The position numbers and the translations under genes were made by a program. Below are positions 46,276-55,393 of a stretch of DNA of 64,000 nt, one piece after another. The stretch is from Mariprofundaceae bacterium (GTDB lineage Bacteria > Pseudomonadota > Zetaproteobacteria > Mariprofundales > Mariprofundaceae): positions 124,001 to 188,000 of the forward strand of contig JAJFLC010000012.1 of assembly GCA_021772895.1 (NCBI GenBank). Reading direction: 5' to 3'. Position 1 is the first letter of the stretch, and every line of letters begins with the position of its first letter. Below the pieces are notes generated by a model. The model ran no database searches. It worked only from the letters and a program-made list of their open reading frames with translations, and was not told the origin of the DNA.

Positions 46276-47220
46276 TCATTCTTTCCCATCGTCACCACCA
46301 TCACCGCCACAAAGTGCTGCAAGTACCGCCATGCGGATGGCCACCCCATGCTCCACCTGAGCCAGAATATGACTTTTCACCGAATCAGCGACATCCGTCG
46401 CAATTTCAACACCACGGTTCATCGGACCGGGATGTAATACAAGGCAATCATCACCGGCCTTTTTCAGGCGTTGTGAATTCAATCCATAAGCCTCGTGATA
46501 TTCACGAATAGATGGGAAGGCACAGGAATCAGTGAGTCGTTCGCTCTGCACTCTTAACATATAAACTGCATCAGAACCGGGAAGTGCTTCATCAAAATCA
46601 TGATACACTTCACAGCCATAACGCTCGACTTCAGCGGGCAATAGCGTCCTGGGTGCCACGATACGCATCTTATAACCAAGTTTTTTGGCTGCCAAAAGGT
46701 GTGAGCGGGCTACACGGGAATGGGCAATATCGCCAACCATGGTGATCGTTTTTCCTTCCGGTGTTCCCCAGGCCTGTTTGAGTGTTAACAGATCAGTCAG
46801 GATCTGGGTTGGATGTTCATGGGCACCATCACCCGCGTTAACAATGGCTGTATTCTCCAAATGTTCAGCGAGAAACTCGCAGGTGCCCGAGATAGAATGT
46901 CGAATTACCAGCACATGCGGTTGCATCGCAGCCAATGTCTGACCTGTATCCAGCAATGATTCACCTTTTTTGGTGGCGCTGGTAGAGGCTGAAATATTGA
47001 TAACATCGGCAGACAGACGTTTACCTGCAATTTCAAAACTGGTGCGTGTACGGGTTGAATTTTCAAAAAAAAGATTAATCACAGTCTTGCCACGGAGTGT
47101 GGGTGCCTTTTTCAATGAGCGGCGATTAATATCGATAAATGAATCGCCAAGATTCACCAGATATTCGATCTGCTCCCGATCCAGATCGGCGATGCCAAAC
47201 AGATGTTTCAAAGACTTCAT
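46276..47220 (-). CDS. pyrB: Aspartate carbamoyltransferase catalytic subunit
   Basis: PyrB condenses carbamoyl phosphate with aspartate, the first committed step of pyrimidine synthesis. The 314-residue protein has the carbamoyl-phosphate site STRTRTSFE, the HPTQILTDLLT loop and the aspartate-binding HPGPMNRGVEI. There is no pyrI, as in the pyrR-pyrB-pyrC arrangement. Its start overlaps the pyrR stop by 4 bases (ATGA). Confidence 0.96.
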   Translation of the reverse strand: MKSLKHLFGIADLDREQIEYLVNLGDSFIDINRRSLKKAPTLRGKTVINLFFENSTRTRTSFEIAGKRLSADVINISASTSATKKGESLLDTGQTLAAMQPHVLVIRHSISGTCEFLAEHLENTAIVNAGDGAHEHPTQILTDLLTLKQAWGTPEGKTITMVGDIAHSRVARSHLLAAKKLGYKMRIVAPRTLLPAEVERYGCEVYHDFDEALPGSDAVYMLRVQSERLTDSCAFPSIREYHEAYGLNSQRLKKAGDDCLVLHPGPMNRGVEIATDVADSVKSHILAQVEHGVAIRMAVLAALCGGDGGDDGKE

Positions 47221-47729
47221 GATTTCACCTGCCTTTGTTCCACAAACCAGCCCTCCGGGTCTGTTATCAGTTTCACCGATTGCTCAGGCTTTGCCTGATG
47301 GGCAAGGCCAACAAGATCAGCCGCAATTGGTAACTCACGACCACCCCGATCCAACAGAACAGCCAGCTTTATAGAGGCTGGGCGTCCATAATCGAAGATT
47401 TCGCCAAGTGCTGCGCGGATGGTTCGCCCGGTATAAAGAACATCATCTATCAGCCAAATGTTCTTATCTGAGAGATCAAAGGGGAGCTTACTTGGCCGGA
47501 CTTCCGGATTAGGGGCAATCGTATCCAGATCATCACGGTAGAAACTGATATCCAGATTACCGCGCTGAACTGAAACCTTTTGTTTTTGCAATCGATGTTG
47601 AAGTGCATCGGCCACCCTGGCACCACCGCGCTGGATGCCAATCATATAGATTTCGGATGATGAAATACTATTTGCCATGCTATCAAGTGCCTGATTAACG
47701 GTCAGGTTATCAAATATAACTTTAGACAC
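47217..47729 (-). CDS. pyrR: PyrR bifunctional regulator/uracil phosphoribosyltransferase-like protein
   Basis: The 170-residue type I phosphoribosyltransferase has the PRPP loop IWLIDDVLYTGRTIRAAL and IQRGGARVA, matching PyrR. In Firmicutes PyrR attenuates pyr mRNA; in Gram-negative bacteria it may act mainly as an enzyme. I see no convincing attenuator hairpin upstream of the cluster. It overlaps pyrB by 4 bases and follows ruvX by 6 bases. Confidence 0.92.
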   Translation of the reverse strand: MSKVIFDNLTVNQALDSMANSISSSEIYMIGIQRGGARVADALQHRLQKQKVSVQRGNLDISFYRDDLDTIAPNPEVRPSKLPFDLSDKNIWLIDDVLYTGRTIRAALGEIFDYGRPASIKLAVLLDRGGRELPIAADLVGLAHQAKPEQSVKLITDPEGWFVEQRQVKS

Positions 47730-47735
47730 GATGAA

Positions 47736-48248
47736 TCACCTCACTAATGCCTGATGTGCGGCAACAAAATCTTCAAGAATGACCGCTGCTGCGGTCTGAT
47801 CCAGTTTTGCCTTTACTTTTTTTTCGGAAAGTCCTTGCGCAAACAGACGCTCTTTTGCTGTCCATGTTGATAGGCGTTCATCCTGAAACAGAATGGGTAG
47901 TTCGGTGACTTCTTGCAACTCACCCGCACCTTTACGACAGTCATTCGCCTGATCGCCTTCGCTGCCATCCATGTTTTTAGCAAGCCCCACCACAATACCA
48001 TGACAGCCGTACTCTTTAATGAGTTTCAAAGCCTGTTTCGGCCAACCTGAATCATTCCTGTGCAGGCATGTGATGCCCCGGAATGAAAAGCCAAGACTGT
48101 CAGAAACGGCAACACCAATGCGTTTCTTTCCTATATCCAGAGCCAATAAAGGCAATGATAAATTTTCAGGGATTTTTTGAGAAATAGTAGAAGTTACCGT
48201 GGATTGTGATGCCACGAAATCAGAAGTTGAGCAAGATGCGACTGTCAT
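47736..48248 (-). CDS. ruvX: RuvX/YqgF, putative pre-16S rRNA nuclease
   Basis: YqgF-family RNase H-fold protein of about 160-170 residues, with LLALDIGKKRIGVAVSD near the N-terminus. GIVVGLAKNMDGSEGDQAN and FQDERLSTWTAKERL complete the family set of acidic residues. It is implicated in 16S rRNA 5' maturation. The start is uncertain: ATG 48248 overlaps the upstream reductase gene by 29 bases, while GTG 48215 would begin just past that gene's stop. It leads into pyrR by 6 bases, a common ruvX-pyrR linkage. Confidence 0.9.
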   Translation of the reverse strand: MTVASCSTSDFVASQSTVTSTISQKIPENLSLPLLALDIGKKRIGVAVSDSLGFSFRGITCLHRNDSGWPKQALKLIKEYGCHGIVVGLAKNMDGSEGDQANDCRKGAGELQEVTELPILFQDERLSTWTAKERLFAQGLSEKKVKAKLDQTAAAVILEDFVAAHQALVR

Positions 48249-48915
48249 CAAATCCAAGATTCTGCAACGTTTCGGTGCATGCGTCCACCATTGCACTCAT
48301 TCCAGCCAAACAAACTACGCTATTTTCAGGGTCTGGATGATCTGCCAGTAACGCATCCTGCACATAGCCAATCGGCCCATTCCAATCATCATCTGTTCTA
48401 TCAAGAGAGATTTTCACCTCAATATGCTGCTCAGAAAGAGCTTCCAGTTCATCGGTTAACAGACGATGCAAAGGGGTAAGAAAACCTGCATAAATCGTCA
48501 CTTTTCCGTAAGACTCACGCTCTTCAATAATCGATCTCCAAACACTGCGTAAAGGTGAAATTCCCGTGCCAACACCCATCAAAATCACGTTGCATTTTTT
48601 GAATGGTAACAGATCAAAACCTTTGCCCATGGGACCTTCAACTTCAATTTCCGCTCCCGGAGCAAGTTCGGAAAGATAATCGGCCATGCCTGATCCCCGT
48701 TTAACAACAAATTCATAATAACGTGCTTCATAAGGGGATGAAGCAACAGCAAAATAAGCAGGGGCCGGATTTTTCACACCCGGAATTCCCATGACAACAA
48801 ACTGCCCGGCGGTAAACGGCAAAACATTTTTTCGGTCTATGTTTTCAAGGCGTAACTTTACAACCACATCCTCACATGCCGTATCAGTGATACGAATATT
48901 TTCTATCAAACGCAT
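48220..48915 (-). CDS. FAD/NAD(P)-binding oxidoreductase (ferredoxin reductase-like)
   Basis: The 231-residue protein has an FNR-type FAD domain (FTAGQFVVMGIPG...RYYEFVVKRGSGMADYLSEL) and an NAD(P) domain (VILMGVGTGISPLRSVWRS...VCLAGMSAMVDA). It lacks an iron-sulfur motif, so it resembles flavin reductase or hydrogenase/sulfhydrogenase gamma-type electron carriers. Its electron partner is unknown. ATG 48915 is preferred; TTG 48939 with GAGG upstream is possible. It is the first gene of the pyrimidine block, and 48940-49206 is a divergent promoter region with nothing else recognisable. Confidence 0.8.
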   Translation of the reverse strand: MRLIENIRITDTACEDVVVKLRLENIDRKNVLPFTAGQFVVMGIPGVKNPAPAYFAVASSPYEARYYEFVVKRGSGMADYLSELAPGAEIEVEGPMGKGFDLLPFKKCNVILMGVGTGISPLRSVWRSIIEERESYGKVTIYAGFLTPLHRLLTDELEALSEQHIEVKISLDRTDDDWNGPIGYVQDALLADHPDPENSVVCLAGMSAMVDACTETLQNLGFDDSRILLNF

Positions 48916-49206
48916 ACGACATATGGGGGATTGATGCAATATTAGCCTCGTATTTAAATCAACTCACTGCCAAGTTTAGTCAGAAAATTTTGCAACATAC
49001 TAGGACAAAATTTCGCGTTTGTCCTAACTCACAAGCCAAACACTTTTGTATTGTTTCTCTTTTTGACTTTCTGGACTCATCTTATGGCGGCTTTTAATTC
49101 CTAATCTGTCTATGATGCCGGGTTATAGCAGGCCAAACATCGGCTGCAAAACGTGAATGTTCACAAAGTAAAAATGACTGCGCCTTGCAGCCAGGGATAA
49201 ACAACG

Positions 49207-50055
49207 ATGCAAGAAACAACATGTCTGGAATTAAAAATTAGTGCTGAAGCCATGAATGAGGCATCTTTTTCATGGCTCGCAGAGTCCCAACATGCGCTGG
49301 GAACCGCACTCGAGACAGACGTTGATACAGATACTCAAATACATACGGCCTGGTTTGCCATCACCGAAGATGAACAGCTACAGCGCGCGCAGGTTTCTGC
49401 TGCGGCTCTACTCAGCGGAGCCACCGGCAGCCAGATACAACTTAAACGTTTGGGTGATGATTGGGCAACGGCATGGCAAGCGCATTGGCATGCGATGCAA
49501 ATCGGAATGCATCTCTGTGTACGGCCATCATTTTGCCAGCCACTGGAAGGAGATTACATTGATATCGTACTTGATCCCGGCATGGCTTTTGGTACCGGGC
49601 AACACGCAACAACATGCCTCTGCCTTGAAGCGATTGAACGAATTTGTGCTGAAAAAACGCCTGATAATGTGTTAGACATGGGAGCAGGCTCGGGGCTACT
49701 GGCAATTGCCAGCGGAAAACTGGGCGCAAAAAGCATTGTTGCCATTGATAATGATCCAATTTCAGTTGAGGCAAGCAAAGTTAACGCTAAAATCAATGGC
49801 GTGGCGCTGGAATCTATTCTTGATGACACACCGCCTGATCAAAAATTTGATCTTGTTGTTGCCAACATTCTTGCCGGGCCATTGATTGAAATGGCGCCAA
49901 AGCTAGCAGCATGTACAGGCACCCGGCTTGTACTCTCCGGCTTATTACGTGAACAGGTCGAACCGGTGAGCCAGGCTTATACAAATGAAGGAATGAAAGT
50001 GATCCGCACCGATACACAGGAAGAATGGGCATCTGTGGAATTGCAAAAACGTTGA
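49207..50055 (+). CDS. prmA: Ribosomal protein L11 methyltransferase
   Basis: PrmA trimethylates ribosomal protein L11 using SAM. The 282-residue protein has the N-terminal substrate-recognition domain and then LDPGMAFGTGQHATTCLCLEAI, a PrmA hallmark. SAM motif I is VLDMGAGSGLLAIASGKLGA, followed by the catalytic NILAGPLIEMAP. It is followed by the gdhA promoter region. Confidence 0.93.
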   Translation: MQETTCLELKISAEAMNEASFSWLAESQHALGTALETDVDTDTQIHTAWFAITEDEQLQRAQVSAAALLSGATGSQIQLKRLGDDWATAWQAHWHAMQIGMHLCVRPSFCQPLEGDYIDIVLDPGMAFGTGQHATTCLCLEAIERICAEKTPDNVLDMGAGSGLLAIASGKLGAKSIVAIDNDPISVEASKVNAKINGVALESILDDTPPDQKFDLVVANILAGPLIEMAPKLAACTGTRLVLSGLLREQVEPVSQAYTNEGMKVIRTDTQEEWASVELQKR

Positions 50056-50133
50056 ATTCAAATCATCTAAAAACATAAAATATTTACCATAGCCATTCGC
50101 CCTTAAGCTCTTCAACACATCCCTTTTTAAATA

Positions 50134-50149
50134 TGGCACGCCTTTTGCT
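50134..50149 (+). promoter_or_regulatory. Sigma-54 (-24/-12) promoter for gdhA
   Basis: TGGCACG (50134-50140), CCTT, then TTGCT (50145-50149) is a full match to the sigma-54 consensus TGGCACG-N4-TTGCW, with GG-N10-GC spacing. Transcription would start near 50160, giving a leader of about 77 bases before gdhA. Clear NtrC-type enhancer sites were not seen upstream. rpoN is encoded in this window at 33382-34797. Confidence 0.8.
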
Positions 50150-50183
50150 CTGTTTATTTTAATAATATTTAAAAGAACAACCT

Positions 50184-50205
50184 GGCCTCTGATCCGCCAG
50201 AGGCC
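50184..50205 (+). terminator. Terminator-like hairpin in the gdhA leader
   Basis: GGCCTCTG, six bases, CAGAGGCC, then TGTTTTTAA form a convincing intrinsic terminator, located between the sigma-54 promoter and the gdhA start codon (31 bases downstream). It may stop read-through from prmA, or act as an attenuator in the gdhA leader. An anti-terminator pairing is not obvious. Confidence 0.7.
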
Positions 50206-50236
50206 TGTTTTTAATGGGTATGGAGCACAAATAGCT

Positions 50237-51661
50237 ATGACTGAGCAAACAATCACAGGTTTATCCTTCCGGGATAGTGTCGATCACATGGCCGAAAAAG
50301 CGATGAAAGCGATAAAACTGGATCCAAAAATTGCAGCCGCGATCAAGGCCTGCAACACCGTCATTCAAGTCAGTTTTCCGGTCGATATCCGTGGCCGTGT
50401 CGAGATGTTTACCGGATGGCGGGCTGTACACAGCACACACCGGCTGCCTGTTAAAGGCGGCATCCGTTATGCATCGTATGTTGATCAGAACGAGGTCGAG
50501 GCACTGGCTGCACTGATGACCTACAAATGCGCGATTGTAGATGTGCCTTTTGGTGGCTCCAAAGGTGGCCTGCACATTGATCCAAGCCAATATTCGCGTG
50601 ATGAGATGGAGAAAATCACCCGCCGCTTTACACGTGAACTGGCAACACGGGGGTTCCTGAACCCGGCCACCAACGTACCCGCACCGGACATGGGTACAGG
50701 GCAACGCGAAATGGCATGGATGATGGATACCTACAAACATATGTTTCCTGAAGATATCAATTATGCAGCCTGTGTAACGGGTAAACCGGTTGCCTTTGGT
50801 GGCATTGCAGGGCGCACAGAAGCAACTGGCCGTGGTGTACAGTATGCGCTGCGTGAATTTTTCAGGCACCCGGATGACATTGCATTGGCCAAACTTGAGG
50901 GTGGCCTTGAAGGCAAGAAGATCATTGTTCAGGGGCTGGGTAATGTGGGCTATCACGCCGCTAAATTTTTATCCGAGCAGGATGGTGCCAAAATCACGGC
51001 AATTATTGAGCATGATGGTGCAATATCATCCGATGCGGGACTCGATGTTGAGGCCGTTTTTCAATATAAGTTGAAAAATGGCGGCATTAAAGGGTTCCCA
51101 GATGCAACTTATACTGAAGATGGGGCGAAACTACTGGAAGCAGAGTGTGATATTCTGATCCCTGCCGCGCTTGAAGGAGTGATTCATACAGGCAATGCCA
51201 AAGCGATCAAAGCCAATCTGATTGCCGAAGCTGCCAATGGCCCGGTTACCTTTGAGGCTGATCAGGTTTTGCATGAAAAAGGCGTCGTGATTCTGCCCGA
51301 TGCTTATGTCAACGCAGGTGGTGTGATTGTTTCCTATTTTGAATGGGTACGAAACCTTGCGCACATCCGTTTCGGACGCATGGAGCACCGGCTTGATGAG
51401 GCACGCGGCATACAGATAATTCATGCAATTGAAGAAGGCACAGGCAGGCCACTGCCTCAGCATATCAAAGATGAGTTGGTGCGCGGTTCCCCTGAGGTTG
51501 ATCTCGTCAATTCCGGTCTGGATGACAGTATGCGATTGGCTTACCAACAAATGCGGAAGACCTTGGCCGAAAATGACGATATTGATAGTTACCGAACCGC
51601 TGCTTTTGCAATAGCGATTGAAAAAATTTCGCGTACTTACCTTGATATTGGTGTCTATTAA
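50237..51661 (+). CDS. gdhA: Glutamate dehydrogenase (Glu/Leu/Phe/Val family)
   Basis: The enzyme interconverts glutamate and 2-oxoglutarate plus ammonium. The 474-residue protein has substrate lysines in PVKGGIR (K73), MTYK (K97) and VPFGGSKGG (K109), the catalytic Asp in PAPDMGTG, and a C-terminal Rossmann domain with IVQGLGNVGYHAA. The length is longer than the ~420-450 of common hexameric forms because of a ~45-residue C-terminal extension. A GGAG site precedes the ATG. Its sigma-54 promoter suggests nitrogen control. The 226 bases after it hold no confident gene. Confidence 0.93.
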   Translation: MTEQTITGLSFRDSVDHMAEKAMKAIKLDPKIAAAIKACNTVIQVSFPVDIRGRVEMFTGWRAVHSTHRLPVKGGIRYASYVDQNEVEALAALMTYKCAIVDVPFGGSKGGLHIDPSQYSRDEMEKITRRFTRELATRGFLNPATNVPAPDMGTGQREMAWMMDTYKHMFPEDINYAACVTGKPVAFGGIAGRTEATGRGVQYALREFFRHPDDIALAKLEGGLEGKKIIVQGLGNVGYHAAKFLSEQDGAKITAIIEHDGAISSDAGLDVEAVFQYKLKNGGIKGFPDATYTEDGAKLLEAECDILIPAALEGVIHTGNAKAIKANLIAEAANGPVTFEADQVLHEKGVVILPDAYVNAGGVIVSYFEWVRNLAHIRFGRMEHRLDEARGIQIIHAIEEGTGRPLPQHIKDELVRGSPEVDLVNSGLDDSMRLAYQQMRKTLAENDDIDSYRTAAFAIAIEKISRTYLDIGVY

Positions 51662-51887
51662 AGAAAGTCCTGAATAAAAATACCTAAGTAAGTTTTCCTC
51701 AATGCGTTTAGATGTAGATAAATGTAGTCAAACATCTGAAAAAATTGCCTCTGGTTTAGCAAAGGACTCCATGCACCATGCGATCAAGGTATCCAAACTC
51801 GAGGCAGACAAAAATTAATACGGTAAAACCACTCCCTCTACTGTCCACATCATTGCTCGAAAGCTGAAAGCCCCCTAAACTCGGCTG

Positions 51888-52514
51888 ATGAGTGATAAAC
51901 AGCGAATACGCACCAAAGTTTGCGGCATCACCCGACTCGAAGATGCCTTAACAGCCTCCCGGCAGGGTGTTGATGCGATTGGTTTTGTCTTTTATCCAAA
52001 AAGTCCGCGCTATATTACTCCCATCGAAGCCACCCGAATTATTAGAGAATTACCTCCGTTTATTTCAGCCGTTGGCCTGTTTGTGAATCCAGACCAATCT
52101 GATATTGATGCGGTACTAAAACAGTGTCCTTTGGATATCATTCAACTGCATGGCGATGAATCTCCTGAATTTTGCATGGCCCAACAACGCAGAGTCATCA
52201 AAGCGATTCCAGTGAACAACAACGATGATCTAAAACAGGCTCGATCGTACCCATGCCCTGTGCTGCTTGATGCCAAGGCACCGCAAGGTGTTTACGGAGG
52301 CGCAGGTAAATCATTTGACTGGTCATTATTAGAGGGTTTTGAGCATGACTATCCGCTAATTTTGGCTGGTGGCCTCAATGCTCAAAACATCGAAGCCGCA
52401 CTTTCCGTTCGCCAATGGTTTGCAGTGGATGTATCCTCTGGCGTTGAAAGCTCCCCTGGTATCAAGGATGAAACAAAGCTACGTGATTTTATTGACCGCG
52501 CGAACACTTTCTAA
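51888..52514 (+). CDS. trpF: Phosphoribosylanthranilate isomerase
   Basis: TrpF isomerises phosphoribosylanthranilate in tryptophan synthesis. The 208-residue TIM-barrel has RTKVCGITRLEDA (general-base cysteine in KVCGIT), FVFYPKSPRYI, LDAKAPQGVYGGAGKSFDW and LAGGLNAQNI. It leads the trpF-trpB-trpA operon, with 32 bases to the trpB start. Confidence 0.95.
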   Translation: MSDKQRIRTKVCGITRLEDALTASRQGVDAIGFVFYPKSPRYITPIEATRIIRELPPFISAVGLFVNPDQSDIDAVLKQCPLDIIQLHGDESPEFCMAQQRRVIKAIPVNNNDDLKQARSYPCPVLLDAKAPQGVYGGAGKSFDWSLLEGFEHDYPLILAGGLNAQNIEAALSVRQWFAVDVSSGVESSPGIKDETKLRDFIDRANTF

Positions 52515-52546
52515 ATATATATAAGTCATGAGGAATGCTTCACTGC

Positions 52547-53791
52547 ATGAATAACAAACAAAACGAATCCATATACAACTTGGATATTGCCCATGCGCCA
52601 GATGAGAACGGTCACTTTGGCCGTTTTGGAGGTCGTTTTGCGGCTGAAACGTTGATGCAGCCACTCAAGGAAATCGAAAATGCATTTTTCAAGGCTTGGG
52701 CAGACCCCGGTTTTCACGCCGAGCGATTTGATTTATTAAAACATTATGTCGGACGAGCCACACCGCTTTACCATGCAAAACATCTATCGGCTGAAGTTGG
52801 CGGCGCACAAATTTATTTGAAACGCGAAGATCTTAATCATACTGGCGCGCACAAAGTGAATAATACCATTGGTCAGGCATTGCTGGCACGGCGTATGGGT
52901 AAAAAGAAAGTTATTGCTGAGACCGGAGCAGGTCAACACGGGGTCGCTACAGCCACTGTGGCAGCAATGTTTAATATGCAGTGCGATATATATATGGGTC
53001 GTGAAGACATTCGTCGGCAAGCCCCCAATGTATTTCGTATGAAGCTGCTCGGTGCCAATGTTGTGCCTGTAGATTCAGGAACCGCCACACTCAAAGATGC
53101 GGTAAATGAAGCTTTGCGTATCTGGGTCGCAACGTGTGAAGATACTTATTATATCTTTGGTACAGCCGCTGGCCCGCATCCTTTCCCGTTAATGGTACGA
53201 CAGTTCCATACTGTGATTGGTCAGGAAGCCCGCGCACAATGCCTTGAACAGGCAGGCAAACTACCGGATGTTGCGGTCGCTTGTGTTGGCGGTGGTTCCA
53301 ACGCAATTGGTTTATTACACCCTTTACAGGATGATGACATTCGATTGGTTGCTGTAGAAGCTGCGGGTCATGGCTTGGAGTCCGGGGAACATGCTGCATC
53401 GCTTGCCAAAGGCCAACCTGGCATTATTCATGGCAGCTTGAGTTATCTGTTGGACGATGACGAAGGACAAATTCAGGGCACACACAGTATTTCTGCGGGA
53501 CTCGATTATCCGGGCGTAGGGCCTGAACTTGCAGCGATGATGGAAACGGGTCGTCTTGAGCTCGACAGCGCAACCGATGATGATGCCTTGGAAGCATTTC
53601 AAATCTTAACCAAAGCCGAAGGTATTATCCCTGCACTGGAATCCAGCCATGCGCTTGCAGCAGGCATACGCATCGCTAAAAACATGAAGCCTGACCAAAT
53701 GATATTGATTAATTTATCCGGTCGTGGTGATAAAGATTTAGAAACTGTCATGAAGATGCTGGATATGTCTGAAACGGGAGACAAGGCATGA
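52547..53791 (+). CDS. trpB: Tryptophan synthase beta chain
   Basis: TrpB makes tryptophan from indole and serine with pyridoxal phosphate. The 414-residue chain has the PLP lysine K103 in [35 protein letters not shown] for phosphate binding and NLSGRGDKD at the end. ATG 52547 is chosen; ATG 52535 in the same frame sits right on the GAGGA site and is less likely. It overlaps trpA by 4 bases, matching the stoichiometric alpha2-beta2 complex. Confidence 0.97.
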   Translation: MNNKQNESIYNLDIAHAPDENGHFGRFGGRFAAETLMQPLKEIENAFFKAWADPGFHAERFDLLKHYVGRATPLYHAKHLSAEVGGAQIYLKREDLNHTGAHKVNNTIGQALLARRMGKKKVIAETGAGQHGVATATVAAMFNMQCDIYMGREDIRRQAPNVFRMKLLGANVVPVDSGTATLKDAVNEALRIWVATCEDTYYIFGTAAGPHPFPLMVRQFHTVIGQEARAQCLEQAGKLPDVAVACVGGGSNAIGLLHPLQDDDIRLVAVEAAGHGLESGEHAASLAKGQPGIIHGSLSYLLDDDEGQIQGTHSISAGLDYPGVGPELAAMMETGRLELDSATDDDALEAFQILTKAEGIIPALESSHALAAGIRIAKNMKPDQMILINLSGRGDKDLETVMKMLDMSETGDKA

Positions 53792-54600
53792 GTGATCGTC
53801 TGAGTCAGATCTTTAGGCGCTGTAAACAGGAAAAACGCTCTGCACTGGTTGGCTATCTCACCGCTGGTGACCCGGATGTACCCACCGCGGAAAAGTTGAT
53901 ATTAGCTTTGGCAGAGCAGGTGGATATCCTGGAGATTGGCATGCCATTTTCCGATCCCATGGCAGATGGCCCTGTGATTCAGGCTGCCAGTGAGCGTGCG
54001 CTTGCAGCTGGCACTTCGATCAACGATGTTTTTACGATTGCTAAAAACATTCGTGAAACATACCCTGATCTTGGTATTGTATTAATGGGTTATGCAAATG
54101 TTCCTTATACCATTGGTTTTGATTCATTTTCCAAACAGGCCTCCGAATCAGGCGTGGATGGTGTGCTGATGGTCGATATTCCGGCTGAAGAAAACAGTAT
54201 TTGTGAAGAATCATTGAAAAAATATAATCTTCACCGCATCCTTCTACTTTCACCGACTTCAACGGATGAGCGTATTAAGCTTGCAGCCGAAGTTGCAAGT
54301 GGTTTTATTTATTATGTGTCTCTGACGGGAATTACCGGGGCTGATATGGGAGAAGCAACAGCAGTGAAAACTCAAGTTGAAAATATTCGTGCTTTTTCAG
54401 ATCTACCGATTTGTGTCGGCTTTGGCATTAAAACGCCTGAACAAGCTGCGCAAGTAGCTTCATTTGCTGATGGTGTTGTTGTTGGCAGTCATTTTGTTTC
54501 ACAAGTTCCACAACATCTTGACCATTCGGATGTAATGCTCTCTTCCCTGAACAAAGCAGCCTCAGAGATGTCTGCTGCAATGACAAAGATTCCTGCTTGA
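53788..54600 (+). CDS. trpA: Tryptophan synthase alpha chain
   Basis: TrpA cleaves indole-glycerol phosphate and channels indole to TrpB. The 270-residue barrel has [12 protein letters not shown], the catalytic Glu in [29 protein letters not shown] and [10 protein letters not shown]. It overlaps trpB by 4 bases, and its stop overlaps the TTG start of the following phosphodiesterase-like gene. Confidence 0.97.
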   Translation: MSDRLSQIFRRCKQEKRSALVGYLTAGDPDVPTAEKLILALAEQVDILEIGMPFSDPMADGPVIQAASERALAAGTSINDVFTIAKNIRETYPDLGIVLMGYANVPYTIGFDSFSKQASESGVDGVLMVDIPAEENSICEESLKKYNLHRILLLSPTSTDERIKLAAEVASGFIYYVSLTGITGADMGEATAVKTQVENIRAFSDLPICVGFGIKTPEQAAQVASFADGVVVGSHFVSQVPQHLDHSDVMLSSLNKAASEMSAAMTKIPA

Positions 54601-55382
54601 AAATCAAAATTCTCGGCTGCTATGGAGGCCAACTACTTGGCTTTCACCTGACATCATTTCTGGTGAATGACACCATTCTCTTGGATGCCGGTTCTCCAAC
54701 TGAAGCATTAACATTGGAAGAGCAGGAGAAGGTCAATCATATCTTCCTCTCACATACCCATCTGGATCATATCAAGGATATTGCATTTCTGGCAGATAAT
54801 CGCTCACTCAAAAGAATGGGTAATAAGAATACCAGCAACAGCATCACCATCCATTCGTTACAGGTAAACCTTGATACACTGAAAGAACATTTCCTGAATG
54901 ATCACATCTGGCCGGATTTCACAATGATCCCCAGCAAAGACAACCCAACACTTTCCCTGCATAGCATTGAACCCGAAAAAACGGTTGAAGCAGATGGCCT
55001 TAAAATTACAGCGATTGAAGTGAATCATCCGGTACCATGCACAGGCTTTCTTCTTGATCAGGGAGATGCCCAGTTCCTCTATTCGGCCGATACCGGCGCA
55101 ACAGACCGTATTTGGGAAATTGCCAATGCACAGCCCAACCTGCAAGGCATCATTATCGACTGCTCGTTCACCAATGCTTATCAGAGACTTGCGGACGTCA
55201 GTGGCCACCTGACACCAAAAAGCATGGCAAACGAACTCCGCAAACTGGATAAGTATGGGGAGATTCCAATCTATCTGTATCATATGAAGCCAGAAACATT
55301 AAATATCATTCAAGCTGAAGTTGTCGCAGAGGATATTCCTCATCTCCGCATGTTAACTCAGGTTGATGAACTACTTTTTTAA
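54597..55382 (+). CDS. Class II 3',5'-cyclic-nucleotide phosphodiesterase-like MBL-fold protein
   Basis: This 261-residue metallo-beta-lactamase-fold protein has LSHTHLDHIKDI (H53, H55, D57, H58), EVNHPVPCTGFLL and SADTGATDRIWE. These resemble class II cyclic-nucleotide phosphodiesterases (PDE1/CpdP-like). The TTG start at 54597 overlaps the trpA stop (TTGA), pointing to coupled translation. The gene is locked between trpA and accD. Hydrolysis of cAMP is a family expectation, not shown. Confidence 0.78.
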   Translation: MKIKILGCYGGQLLGFHLTSFLVNDTILLDAGSPTEALTLEEQEKVNHIFLSHTHLDHIKDIAFLADNRSLKRMGNKNTSNSITIHSLQVNLDTLKEHFLNDHIWPDFTMIPSKDNPTLSLHSIEPEKTVEADGLKITAIEVNHPVPCTGFLLDQGDAQFLYSADTGATDRIWEIANAQPNLQGIIIDCSFTNAYQRLADVSGHLTPKSMANELRKLDKYGEIPIYLYHMKPETLNIIQAEVVAEDIPHLRMLTQVDELLF

Positions 55383-55393
55383 GAGAGCATAAT

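Noticed and set aside
48940-49206. PyrR-type attenuator before the pyrimidine block
   Set aside because: No terminator/antiterminator hairpin pair or PyrR-binding loop could be read in the region upstream of the first gene.
50261-50956. 231-codon open frame antisense to gdhA
   Set aside because: It mirrors the codon structure of gdhA, has no ribosome-binding site and no recognisable domain; gdhA is certain.
51702-51818. 38-codon frame (MRLDVDKCSQ...) between gdhA and trpF
   Set aside because: No ribosome-binding site is visible and no conservation can be judged; kept only as a weak possibility.
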